64,000 nt of DNA. Source: Carideicomes alvinocaridis. Lineage in GTDB: Bacteria; Pseudomonadota; Alphaproteobacteria; Rhodobacterales; Rhodobacteraceae. The DNA lies in assembly GCA_005473895.2 (NCBI GenBank), contig SRJI02000006.1, positions 62,001-126,000 on the forward strand. The letters are read 5' to 3'. The position numbers were made by a program, and so were the translations under genes. The notes below the pieces were generated by a model. The model saw only the letters and a list, made by a program, of their open reading frames with translations, was not told the origin of the DNA and did not search any database. Below are positions 9,685 through 17,890 of the stretch, piece by piece; the stretch's first letter is position 1, and each line of letters starts with the position of its first letter.

Positions 9685-9897
9685 TTGGCGCGGGGGCAGC
9701 TCCTTGCGCTTCCACCCTGCCGGGGCGGTTCCGCGAAGGGCGCGCTTGCCTCGCCGGCCCGCGCCATGGCCGGGGGCGGCGCGCTCCCCTGCTTCATCTT
9801 GCCAGAAAAACTCCCGCCGGAGGCTCCCGCAATCTCCGCCGGAGCGGAGGCCGGGACGGGGCGCCGCGGGGACGCCCCGGAGAAGGTCGGGCCCGTA

Positions 9898-10449
9898 TCA
9901 GACCGGCGTGGAATCGTCCTTGCCCGGGGTGGGTGACGGCCCGTCGGAGGGGGCCTTCATCTCCTCGATGGCGTCGGTCATGCGTTTCTGCGCCTCCTGG
10001 AAGACCTGTTCATTGGCGCTTTTCGCGGCCTCGGCCATTTCGCGCATCAGGTCGAAGGCGGTCTGGGCGGCGCGGGTCGTGGCCTCCGCGTTCTTGTTGA
10101 CGGCGCCGGGATTGACCGGGCTCTCCATCGTGCCCGCGTAATCCTGCGCGGCCGTGGTCATGCGGTTGAAGATCTCCATCTGCTTTTCGAGCATGTCGCG
10201 ATAGGTTCCGGCCGCCGCCTGGTTCGCCGCCACCATCGCCTCGTATTGCCGCCTGTTGGCGTCGATCAGCGAGGACATGTCGGACATGGATCCCATCTGG
10301 CCCATCTGGCCCATCATCTTCTGGGGATCGAACATGGCGGCCACCCGCTGGGGGTCGAACATCGCCATCATGTCGGCCATGGGATTGGCGCCGGAGGCCC
10401 CGCCCCCGCTGCCGCTGGTGCTTCCGCTGGACGTGGTCTTCCTGGCCAT
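9898..10449 (-). CDS. Phasin-like protein (probable)
   Basis: 183 aa. A Ser/Gly-rich N-terminus is followed by methionine-rich MADMMAMFDPQ and FDPQKMMGQMGQMGSM repeats, then a long amphipathic helix (about 60-165) with IDANRRQYEAMVAANQAA, YRDMLEKQMEIFNRM, and a closing AKSANEQVFQEAQKRMTDAI. The last segment resembles the end of the phasin domain, in which helices coat polyhydroxyalkanoate granules. It follows lpdA by 60 bp in the same direction, so it could be read from the PDH operon, which would suit a link between acetyl-CoA and storage polymer (inference). No PHA synthase is in the window, so the role rests on resemblance alone. Confidence 0.62.
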   Translation of the reverse strand: MARKTTSSGSTSGSGGGASGANPMADMMAMFDPQRVAAMFDPQKMMGQMGQMGSMSDMSSLIDANRRQYEAMVAANQAAAGTYRDMLEKQMEIFNRMTTAAQDYAGTMESPVNPGAVNKNAEATTRAAQTAFDLMREMAEAAKSANEQVFQEAQKRMTDAIEEMKAPSDGPSPTPGKDDSTPV

Positions 10450-10509
10450 GGGGCTCTCCTTTCGCCGGGTTGCCGGGCAAGCCTAGCACAGCTCACCCGG
10501 CTGCTGTCA

Positions 10510-12333
10510 TCACTTCGTCTTCGACGCCTTCTTCTTCGGCGGCATCAGGTCGGTGATCGTGCCCTCGAACATCTCGGCGGCGAAGTTCACCGTCTCGCTG
10601 AGCGTCGGGTGCGGGTGGATCGTGTGGCCGAGATCCACCGCGTCCGCCCCCATCTCGATGGCCAGCGCGACCTCGGCGATCAGGTCGCCGGCATTCGGGC
10701 CGACGATGGCCGCGCCGATCACGCGGTCGTCCTCGGGGTCGAAGATCAGCTTGGTCACGCCTTCCGAGCGGCCCAGCGACAGCGAGCGGCCCGAGGCGGC
10801 CCAAGGGAAGACGCCCTTCTCGACCTTCCGGCCCTCGGCCTTGGCCTGCGTTTCCGTGACGCCGCACCAGGCCACTTCCGGGTCCGTATAGGCCACCGAG
10901 GGGATCACGCGGGCGTCGAAATGGCGCCTCTCGCCCGCCGCCGCCTCGGCCGCGACCTTTCCCTCGTGCACGGCCTTGTGCGCCAGCATGGGCTGGCCCA
11001 CCACGTCGCCGATGGCGAAGATATGGCTCTGGCCCGTGCGCTGCTGGCTGTCCACGGCGATGAAGCCGCGCTGGTCCACGTCCACGCCGGCCTTCTCTGC
11101 GCCCAAGCCTCCGCCATTGGGGCGGCGGCCCACGGCGACCAGAACCTTGTCGTAGATCGAGGAGCTGCGTTCGCCCTTCTCGTCCTCGAAGGTGACCTTG
11201 AGCCCGTTCTTCTGGGCCTTCACCTCGGTCACCTTGGTCTTCAGCATGATCTGCTCGTAGCGGCCCTCGATCCGCTTCATCAGCGGCTTGACGATGTCGC
11301 GGTCGGCGCCGGGGATGAGCTGGTCCATCAGCTCTACCACCGAGACCCGCGAGCCGAGCGCATCGTAGACGCAGGCCATCTCCAGCCCGATGATGCCGCC
11401 GCCCAGCACGAGCATCCGCTTGGGGATGTCCTCGAGCTCCAGCGCGCCGGTGGAATCCACCACCCGCGGATCGTCATGGGGCACGAAGGGCAGCTTGACC
11501 GGCTCGGAGCCCGCGGCGATCACGCATTGGTCGAAGCTGACCTTCTGCGTGCCGTCCTTGCCCTTGACCTCGAGCATGTTCGGGCCGGTGAAGGTGCCGC
11601 GGCCCTGCACGACCTTGACCTTGCGCTGTTTCGCCAGCCCGTCGAGCCCGCCAGTGAGCTGCTTGACCACCGAGTCCTTCCAGCCGCGCAGCTTGTCGAG
11701 GTCGGTCCTGGGCTTGCCGAAGGAAATGCCGTGATCCGCCATCTCCTCGGCTTCGGTGATGACCTTGGCGGCGTGCAGCAGCGCCTTGGACGGGATGCAG
11801 CCCACGTTGAGGCAGACACCGCCCAGCGTCGCGTGTTCCTCGATCAGGACCACGTTCAGCCCGAGATCGGCGGCGCGGAAGGCCGCGGAATAGCCGCCGG
11901 GGCCGGAGCCCAGGACCACGAGGTCGCCATGCACGTCGCCCTTGACGCTGGCGCCCTTGACCGGGGCCGGTTCGGCGGGTTTTTCGGATTTCGCGGGGGC
12001 GGAGCCGGAGGATTTCTCCTCCTTCGGTGCCTTCTGGGCTGCCTCTTCCGAGCCACTGCCCGAGCCTTCGTCCGACCCTTTCTCCGCCGCGTCATCCGAA
12101 CCCTCGGCGCTCTCCAGCACCATGATCACGTCGCCCTGGGAAACCTTGTCGCCCTCGCTCACGCGGATCTCGGTGATCTTGCCGGCGCCGGGGCTGGGGA
12201 CTTCCATCGTCGCCTTGTCGGATTCCAGCTCGATCAACGGGTCCTCTTCGGCCACCTCGTCGCCGACGGAGACCAGAACGGTCACCACCGGCACATCGGT
12301 GAAATCGCCGATATCGGGGATCTTCACATCCAT
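10510..12333 (-). CDS. lpdA: Dihydrolipoyl dehydrogenase with N-terminal lipoyl domain (PDH E3)
   Basis: 607 aa. E3 of the pyruvate dehydrogenase complex, which reoxidises dihydrolipoyl groups with NAD+. Residues 1-80 are a lipoyl domain with the modified lysine in ESDKATMEV (K40), then an acidic Ser/Glu/Lys-rich linker. The flavoprotein starts near 125 with VLGSGPGGYSAAFRAADLG, the redox disulfide motif GGVCLNVGCIPSK, a second Rossmann GGGIIGLEMA, and the C-terminal HTIHPHPTLSETV with the catalytic His-Glu. Lipoyl-E3 fusions are known in some beta- and gammaproteobacteria (for example the Neisseria p64k protein). Last of the aceE-aceF-lpdA operon, 16 bp after aceF. The lipoyl domain is nearly identical to that of AceF. 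Confidence 0.96.
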   Translation of the reverse strand: MDVKIPDIGDFTDVPVVTVLVSVGDEVAEEDPLIELESDKATMEVPSPGAGKITEIRVSEGDKVSQGDVIMVLESAEGSDDAAEKGSDEGSGSGSEEAAQKAPKEEKSSGSAPAKSEKPAEPAPVKGASVKGDVHGDLVVLGSGPGGYSAAFRAADLGLNVVLIEEHATLGGVCLNVGCIPSKALLHAAKVITEAEEMADHGISFGKPRTDLDKLRGWKDSVVKQLTGGLDGLAKQRKVKVVQGRGTFTGPNMLEVKGKDGTQKVSFDQCVIAAGSEPVKLPFVPHDDPRVVDSTGALELEDIPKRMLVLGGGIIGLEMACVYDALGSRVSVVELMDQLIPGADRDIVKPLMKRIEGRYEQIMLKTKVTEVKAQKNGLKVTFEDEKGERSSSIYDKVLVAVGRRPNGGGLGAEKAGVDVDQRGFIAVDSQQRTGQSHIFAIGDVVGQPMLAHKAVHEGKVAAEAAAGERRHFDARVIPSVAYTDPEVAWCGVTETQAKAEGRKVEKGVFPWAASGRSLSLGRSEGVTKLIFDPEDDRVIGAAIVGPNAGDLIAEVALAIEMGADAVDLGHTIHPHPTLSETVNFAAEMFEGTITDLMPPKKKASKTK

Positions 12334-12349
12334 CGCTGCGTCCCTCCCC

Positions 12350-13681
12350 TTACAGCATCAGCCGGCGCACGTCGCCGAGCAGGTATTTCAGCCGGGCGCA
12401 GAACCGCGCCGCCAGCGCGCCGTCGATCGCCCGGTGGTCGTAGGAAAGCGACATCGGCAGCATGTTGCGTGGCACGAATTGCTCGCCATCCCAGACCGGC
12501 TTCATCGCGGAGCGGGTGAGACCGAGGATCGCCACCTCGGGCGCGTTGACGATCGGGGTGAAAGAGGTGCCGCCGATCCCGCCGAGCGACGAGATGGTGA
12601 AGGAGGCGCCCTGCATCTGGTCGCCCTTCAGCTTGCCGTCGCGGGCAGCCTGCGACAGCTCGCCCAACTCCTTGGAGATCTCGGTGATCCCCTTGCGGTC
12701 GGCATCCTTGATCACCGGGACCACCAGCCCGTTCGGCGTGTCGGCGGCAAAGCCGATATGGTAGTAATCCTTGCGGATCAGCTTGTCCCCGTCGGGGTGG
12801 AGGGAGGAATTGACCTCCCAATGGGTCTTGAGCGCCGAGACGCTGGCCTTGATCACGAAGGACAGCAGCGTGACGCGGTAGCCCTCTTCCTTGGCCTCGG
12901 TGTCGAGCTCTTTACGGTAGCGGTCGAGCTCGGTGATGTCCGCGTCCTCGTTATGCGTCACATGCGGGATGTTCAGCCAGGAGCGGTGCAGCGCGGGACC
13001 GGAGATCTTCTTGATCCGGCTCATCTCCACCTCTTCGACCGGGCCGAACTTGGAGAAGTCCACCGGCGGGACCGGCGGGATGCCCATGCCGCCCTGCGCC
13101 TGCCCGCCCTTCGCGGGGGCGGCGCTTTCGGTCGATTGCTTGAAATAGGCGGTGACGTCCTCGCGCAGGATGCGGCCCTTGCGGCCCGAGCCGTTCACAT
13201 GGGCCAGGTCCACCCCGAGGTTGCGGGCAAAGGCGCGGACCGACGGCGAGGCATGGGCCTTGCCGAAGCCCGCATCGGTCACCGCGCTGGAGGCGGCCGG
13301 CTGCGGGGCGGCCTGCGGGGCCTCTTCCTTCTTCGGCTGCTGCTTGGGCTCGTCCCCGGACTCTTCCTTGGTCTCTTCGCTCTTCGCTTCGGATGTACCC
13401 TCCGCCGCGTCGTCCGAGCCCTCGTCGTCCCCGTCAGAGCCGCCCTCAGCGGCCTCCACCGTCAGGATGACGCTGCCCTGGCTGACCTTGTCACCCTCGC
13501 TCACCTTGATGTCGACCACCTTGCCCGCGTGAGAGCTGGGGACCTCCATCGTGGCCTTGTCGGATTCCAACTCGACGATCGGATCCTCCTCGGCGATCTC
13601 GTCTCCGACCGAGACCAGGACGGTGACCACCGGGACATCGGTGAAATCGCCGATATCGGGAACCTTGACTTCAGTTGCCAT
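12350..13681 (-). CDS. aceF: Dihydrolipoyllysine acetyltransferase (PDH E2)
   Basis: 443 aa from ATG 13681, which has GAGGAG 7 bases upstream; an earlier in-frame start at 13702 lies nearly against the aceE stop and is less likely. It forms the PDH core and transfers acetyl groups to CoA. One N-terminal lipoyl domain (K42 in ESDKATMEV), an acidic linker, a peripheral subunit-binding domain with SPSVRAFARNLGVDLAHVNG and GRKGRILREDV, and the acetyltransferase domain ending in SLSYDHRAIDGALAARF, whose DHR..DG is the catalytic signature. E. coli AceF has three lipoyl domains; this one has a single domain plus another carried on LpdA. The gap to aceE is 22 bp. Confidence 0.96.
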   Translation of the reverse strand: MATEVKVPDIGDFTDVPVVTVLVSVGDEIAEEDPIVELESDKATMEVPSSHAGKVVDIKVSEGDKVSQGSVILTVEAAEGGSDGDDEGSDDAAEGTSEAKSEETKEESGDEPKQQPKKEEAPQAAPQPAASSAVTDAGFGKAHASPSVRAFARNLGVDLAHVNGSGRKGRILREDVTAYFKQSTESAAPAKGGQAQGGMGIPPVPPVDFSKFGPVEEVEMSRIKKISGPALHRSWLNIPHVTHNEDADITELDRYRKELDTEAKEEGYRVTLLSFVIKASVSALKTHWEVNSSLHPDGDKLIRKDYYHIGFAADTPNGLVVPVIKDADRKGITEISKELGELSQAARDGKLKGDQMQGASFTISSLGGIGGTSFTPIVNAPEVAILGLTRSAMKPVWDGEQFVPRNMLPMSLSYDHRAIDGALAARFCARLKYLLGDVRRLML

Positions 13682-13703
13682 GCTTGAACTCCTCTCCCTC
13701 ACG

Positions 13704-16358
13704 TCACACCAGCCGCGGGTTCGGCTTGTCGCCGTCGATGTCGTATTTCTTGAGCGCCTTCTGCAGCTCGGACTTGCTGACCGCGCCCTCGCGGTAGAGG
13801 TCGGCCATGGCCGCCGCCGCGATATGGTTCGCGTCCACCTCGAAGAAACGGCGCAGGTTCACCCGGCTGTCCGAGCGGCCGAAACCGTCGGTGCCCAGCA
13901 CCGTGTAGCGCCCCGGCACCCAGGCGCGGATCTGTTCCGCGTAGGTCTTCACGTAGTCGGTGGCGGCGATGAAGGGCCCCTTGGACCCGGCAAGCTGCTG
14001 CGCCACGTAGGGCTGCTTTTCCTCTTCCGTGGGATTGAGCCGGCTCCAGCGGATGGCGTCCTGCCCGTCGCGCGCCAGCTCGTTGAACGAGGTGGCCGAC
14101 CAGATGTCGGCGCTGACGCCGAAATCCTCCTTCAGCATCTCCGCCGCCTTCATGGCCTGCACGAGGATCGTCCCGGAACCGATGAGATTCACGTGCTTTT
14201 TCCCCGGTCGCGACGCCTTCTGAAGGCGGTAGAGGCCGCGGATGATCCCCTCCTCGGCGCCCGCGGGCATCTCGGGGTGGTGATAGTTCTCGTTCATCAG
14301 CGTGAGGTAGAAGAACACGTCCTCGCGGTCCTGGTACATCCGCTTGAGCCCGTGCTGGATGATCACCGCCACCTCGTACTGGAAGGTCGGGTCGTAGCTG
14401 ATGCAGTTCGGGATGGTGGAGGCCAGCACATGGGAATGCCCGTCCTCGTGTTGCAGCCCCTCGCCGTTCAGCGTGGTGCGGCCCGCGGTGCCGCCCAGCA
14501 GGAAGCCCCGCGCACGGCTGTCCCCGGCGGCCCAGGCGAAATCGCCCACCCGCTGGAAGCCGAACATCGAGTAGTAGATGTAGAACGGGATCATCGGCAC
14601 GCCGTGGTTGGAGTAGGACGTCGCCGCCGCGATCCAGTCCGACATGGCCCCGGCCTCGTTGATGCCTTCCTGCAGCACCTGGCCGGTCTTGGATTCCTTG
14701 TAATACATCATCTGGTCGGCATCCTCGGGCGTGTAGGTCTGCCCGAGCGGGTTGTAGATGCCGACGGAGCGGAACAGCCCCTCCATCCCGAAGGTGCGGG
14801 ATTCATCCGGCACGATGGGCACCACCTGCTTGCCGATCTGCTTGTCCCGCAGAAGCGTCGTGAGGATGCGCACGAAGGCCATGGTGGTGGAGATCTCGCG
14901 ATCCCCGGTGCTTTCCAGCTCGCGCTTGAACTTCTCGAGCGCGGGGATCTCCAGCTTCTCCACCTCGTGGATGCGCTTGGGGAAGTCGCCGCCCAACTCC
15001 TTGCGCCGGTCGGCGAGGTAGGCCTTCTGCGCGTTGTTCAGCGTGACGAAGGGCGCCTTGGGCAGGTCCTCGTCCGACACCGGGATCTCGAAGCGGTCGC
15101 GGAAGGCGCGCAGCTGGTCCTCGGCCATCTTCTTCTGCTGGTGGGTGGTGTTCTGGCCTTCGCCGGCCTTGCCCATCCCGTAGCCCTTGATCGTCTTGAC
15201 GAGCAGGCAGGTCGGTTTGCCCTCGACCTTGGTGGCATGCTTGAAGGCGGTATAGACCTTTTCCGGGTCATGCCCGCCGCGGCGCAGGGCCCAGATCTGG
15301 TCGTCGGTCCAGTCCTCGACCAGCTTGGCGGTCTCCGGGTACTTGCCGAAGAAATGTTCGCGGATATAGGCGCCGTCGCGGGACTTGAAGGTCTGGTAAT
15401 CGCCGTCGACCGTCTCCTCCATGAGCTGGCGCAGCTTGCCGGAGGTGTCGTTCTCCAGCAACTCGTCCCAGCCCTGCCCCCAGAGCAGCTTGATCACCTC
15501 CCAGCCGGAGCCGCGGAAATCGCCCTCCAGCTCCTGCACGATCTTGCCGTTGCCGCGCACCGGGCCGTCGAGCCGCTGGAGGTTGCAGTTGACCACGAAG
15601 ATCAGGTTGTCGAGCCCCTCGCGCGCGGCCAGGCTGATGGCGCCGCGGCTTTCGGGTTCGTCCATCTCCCCGTCGCCGAGGAAGCACCAAACCTTGCGGT
15701 CGCCCATGTCGATCAGCCCGCGGTGGTGCATGTATTTCATGAACCGCGCCTGGTAGATCGCCATCATCGGGCCAAGCCCCATGGAGACGGTGGGGAACTG
15801 CCAGTAATCCGGCATCAGCCAGGGATGCGGGTAGGAGGACAGCCCGTTGCCCGCGACCTCGGAGCGGAAGTTCTCCAGCTGCTCCTCGCTGATGCGGCCC
15901 TCCATGAACGACCGCGCGTAGATGCCGGGGATGACGTGACCCTGGAAGAACACGAGGTCCCCGCCATGGGTCGCGCTGCGCGAGCGCCAGAAGTGGTTGA
16001 GGCCCACGTCGTACATCACCGCGGAGGACGCGAAGGAGGCGATGTGCCCGCCATATTCGCTGCTTTCCTTGTTGCGGCGGACGACCGTGGCCATGGCGTT
16101 CCAGCGGTTGATCGTGCGGATGCGCCATTCCATCCGGGCATCGCCGGGGAACGGGTCCTGGTCATCGACCGGGATGGTGTTCTGGTAGGGGGTGGTGGCG
16201 GAAAAGGGCAGCATGGCGCCCGCCGCCCGGGCCTGCGACACCGCCTTGTCCAGAAGGTAATGCGCGCGGTCCGCGCCGTCCCTCTCGATCACGTCCGATA
16301 TGGCGTCCTGCCATTCCTGCGACTCGATCGGGTCGATGTCATCCTCTTGCTTCGTCAT
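13704..16358 (-). CDS. aceE: Pyruvate dehydrogenase E1, homodimeric type
   Basis: 884 aa, matching the about 890-aa single-chain E1. It decarboxylates pyruvate with thiamine diphosphate and acetylates E2. The TPP/Mg motif GDGEMDEPESRGAISLA is visible, as are YHHRGLIDMGDRKVWCF before it and VPIVPDESRTFGMEGLFR in the second half, all typical of AceE. Many Rhodobacteraceae instead use the two-chain alpha2beta2 E1 (pdhA/pdhB), so this homodimeric type is noteworthy. First gene of the operon with aceF and lpdA. A perfect 20-bp inverted repeat lies 41-60 bp upstream of the start, a plausible operator. Confidence 0.97.
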   Translation of the reverse strand: MTKQEDDIDPIESQEWQDAISDVIERDGADRAHYLLDKAVSQARAAGAMLPFSATTPYQNTIPVDDQDPFPGDARMEWRIRTINRWNAMATVVRRNKESSEYGGHIASFASSAVMYDVGLNHFWRSRSATHGGDLVFFQGHVIPGIYARSFMEGRISEEQLENFRSEVAGNGLSSYPHPWLMPDYWQFPTVSMGLGPMMAIYQARFMKYMHHRGLIDMGDRKVWCFLGDGEMDEPESRGAISLAAREGLDNLIFVVNCNLQRLDGPVRGNGKIVQELEGDFRGSGWEVIKLLWGQGWDELLENDTSGKLRQLMEETVDGDYQTFKSRDGAYIREHFFGKYPETAKLVEDWTDDQIWALRRGGHDPEKVYTAFKHATKVEGKPTCLLVKTIKGYGMGKAGEGQNTTHQQKKMAEDQLRAFRDRFEIPVSDEDLPKAPFVTLNNAQKAYLADRRKELGGDFPKRIHEVEKLEIPALEKFKRELESTGDREISTTMAFVRILTTLLRDKQIGKQVVPIVPDESRTFGMEGLFRSVGIYNPLGQTYTPEDADQMMYYKESKTGQVLQEGINEAGAMSDWIAAATSYSNHGVPMIPFYIYYSMFGFQRVGDFAWAAGDSRARGFLLGGTAGRTTLNGEGLQHEDGHSHVLASTIPNCISYDPTFQYEVAVIIQHGLKRMYQDREDVFFYLTLMNENYHHPEMPAGAEEGIIRGLYRLQKASRPGKKHVNLIGSGTILVQAMKAAEMLKEDFGVSADIWSATSFNELARDGQDAIRWSRLNPTEEEKQPYVAQQLAGSKGPFIAATDYVKTYAEQIRAWVPGRYTVLGTDGFGRSDSRVNLRRFFEVDANHIAAAAMADLYREGAVSKSELQKALKKYDIDGDKPNPRLV

Positions 16359-16398
16359 GCATCCTCTTCCCTGATCACCGCCCCGACATGCCGGGGGT

Positions 16399-16418
16399 AT
16401 GGTTTAACACTAAACCAT
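16399..16418 (-). promoter_or_regulatory. Perfect inverted repeat upstream of aceE (operator candidate)
   Basis: ATGGTTTA-ACAC-TAAACCAT, 8-bp arms around a 4-bp centre, 41-60 bp upstream of the aceE start codon. The TGGT...ACCA ends recall GntR-family sites such as those of PdhR/FadR, but the spacing is wider than in E. coli. The rest of 16359-16632 shows no gene. The regulator is unknown. Confidence 0.5.
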
Positions 16419-16632
16419 CCGGATCGCATCGCCTGCCGCCCGCTTTCGGGCAAGCTGCGACGCCCGATGCGGATGACGCGCCGTTCTGCCGGTAACACAG
16501 CCTTGCGGGGTATGGTAGGGCGGCGGGCGCAATCCGGCAAGACGCACCACGCATGGCGCTCCGCCGGCATTCGTTCACCCTTAAACCACTCTGCGGCGCA
16601 GCATCCGGGGCTCAGCCGGGACGTCGAACATG

Positions 16633-16666
16633 AAAAAGGCCCGGGCGGCATCACCGTCCGGGCCTT
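16633..16666 (-). terminator. Intrinsic terminator of efp
   Basis: Read on the minus strand: AAGGCCCGGACGG, a short loop, then CCGCCCGGGCCTTTTT. Arms pair with one mismatch and the T-run follows the right arm. It lies 22 bp past the efp stop. Confidence 0.85.
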
Positions 16667-16687
16667 GTCTCGTACTGTCGTCGCGCG

Positions 16688-17251
16688 TCAGGCGCGTTCG
16701 GAATATTCCATGGATTCCGTGTTGACGATGATGTCCTCGTCCTGCCCCACGAAGGGCGGCACCATGACCTTCACGCCGTTGTCCAGAACCGCAGGCTTGA
16801 AGCTGTTGGCCGCGGTCTGCCCCTTCACCACAGGCTCGGTCTCGACGACCTTGCAGGTGACCTTCTGCGGCAGCGTGGCGTTCAGCGCCTCGTTCTCGTA
16901 ATACTCGATCTGGATGGTCATCCCGTCCTGCAGGAACGGGCGCCGCTCGCCGAGGATGTCGGCGGGCAGTTCGATCTGTTCGTAGGTCTCGCTGTCCATG
17001 AAGACCAGCATCCCGTCCGTCTCGTAGAGGAACTGCTGGTCCTTCTGTTCCAGCCGGACACGCTCCACCTTGTCGGCGGACCGAAACCGTTCGTTAAGCT
17101 TTGACCCGTTACGAAGGTTCCGGAGCTCGACCTGGGCAAAGGCCCCGCCTTTCCCCGGCTTCACGTGGTCGACCTTGACCGCGGCCCAGAGGCCGCCGTT
17201 GTGCTCCAGGACGTTTCCCGGGCGGATTTCGTTTCCGTTGATCTTGGGCAT
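16688..17251 (-). CDS. efp: Translation elongation factor P
   Basis: 187 aa, the usual length. EF-P binds between the ribosomal P and E sites and relieves stalling at polyproline. The N-terminal KOW-like domain begins [19 protein letters not shown]; the tip loop is [21 protein letters not shown], with the lysine of PGKG at the position that is modified in many bacteria. Two OB-fold domains follow ([33 protein letters not shown], then a C-terminal [20 protein letters not shown]). It stands alone with its own terminator. Whether the lysine is modified cannot be judged, since no modification gene is in view. Confidence 0.97.
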   Translation of the reverse strand: MPKINGNEIRPGNVLEHNGGLWAAVKVDHVKPGKGGAFAQVELRNLRNGSKLNERFRSADKVERVRLEQKDQQFLYETDGMLVFMDSETYEQIELPADILGERRPFLQDGMTIQIEYYENEALNATLPQKVTCKVVETEPVVKGQTAANSFKPAVLDNGVKVMVPPFVGQDEDIIVNTESMEYSERA

Positions 17252-17469
17252 TATGGCAAAACCGTGGTGAATTGGTTGATCGCACTCTTGGCCGCTCTAT
17301 ATCTGGCGTGTTGCGCGCTGGCAAGACAGCGATATCTCGTGTGCGCCCACGACAAGCTATGCATCAGGTGCAACGAAGGTATGCAATATCGGGGTATCCG
17401 AATCGTGCTTTTTGGGTCATAAGGCCATTCACGCCAGAAGCACAAGAGCAATAATAAAAGGACGACGAG

Positions 17470-17790
17470 ATGCAAGATTTCGTTGATGGCACGGCTTTCA
17501 ATAGCGAACAGGGGAACCGTGCCCGCAAACTATTCGCAGCCGTGGTGCTGGCTGCGCTGGACGACGCGATTGCCGACGACAAGAAATATGGCAACGGTCC
17601 GGACCAGATCGCCCGCTGGGCGCGCTCTCGCGATGGCCGCGAGGTGCTGTCCTGTGCCGGGATCGACCCGAACGAACGTGTCGTTTCGGGCCTGATGGAA
17701 TTCGTCGCCAAGGGGGTCCGCACGTCGGTCGCCCTGTCGCGCGAAGAAAGCGAGCGCCGTCAGGCGGCTCAACAGGCGGAAGCGGCCTGA
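17470..17790 (+). CDS. Small conserved hypothetical protein (possibly DUF6280)
   Basis: 106 aa with an AGGACGA ribosome site just before the ATG. It has no signal peptide or membrane helix. It looks like an all-helical soluble protein: GNRARKLFAAVVLAALDDAIADD, then GPDQIARWARSRDGREVLSCAG, then FVAKGVRTSVALSREESERR. I think it belongs to a small family restricted to Rhodobacterales (DUF6280), but this is from memory. It is transcribed divergently from efp across a 218-bp region that contains no other gene, and ends at a very strong terminator, which suggests an independent, well-expressed unit. Function unknown. Confidence 0.75.
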   Translation: MQDFVDGTAFNSEQGNRARKLFAAVVLAALDDAIADDKKYGNGPDQIARWARSRDGREVLSCAGIDPNERVVSGLMEFVAKGVRTSVALSREESERRQAAQQAEAA

Positions 17791-17810
17791 ACCACAAAAC
17801 GCTTCACGGC

Positions 17811-17842
17811 AAAAAGCGCGTCCCGATCGGGGCGCGCTTTTT
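17811..17842. terminator. Bidirectional intrinsic terminator
   Basis: AAAAAGCGCG-T-CCCGATCGGG-G-CGCGCTTTTT: a near-perfect palindrome with A5 on one side and T5 on the other, placed between the convergent 17470 gene and the PopZ-like gene. It should stop transcription from both sides. Confidence 0.9.
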
Positions 17843-17890
17843 CATTTCCGGGTGATGGGGTCGGTCTAGTTGGCCAGGCGGCGCCTGCCG

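Noticed and set aside
13551-16901. 1116-aa open frame opposite aceE and past it
   Set aside because: Antisense of aceE with no recognisable domain; a by-product of high GC third positions.
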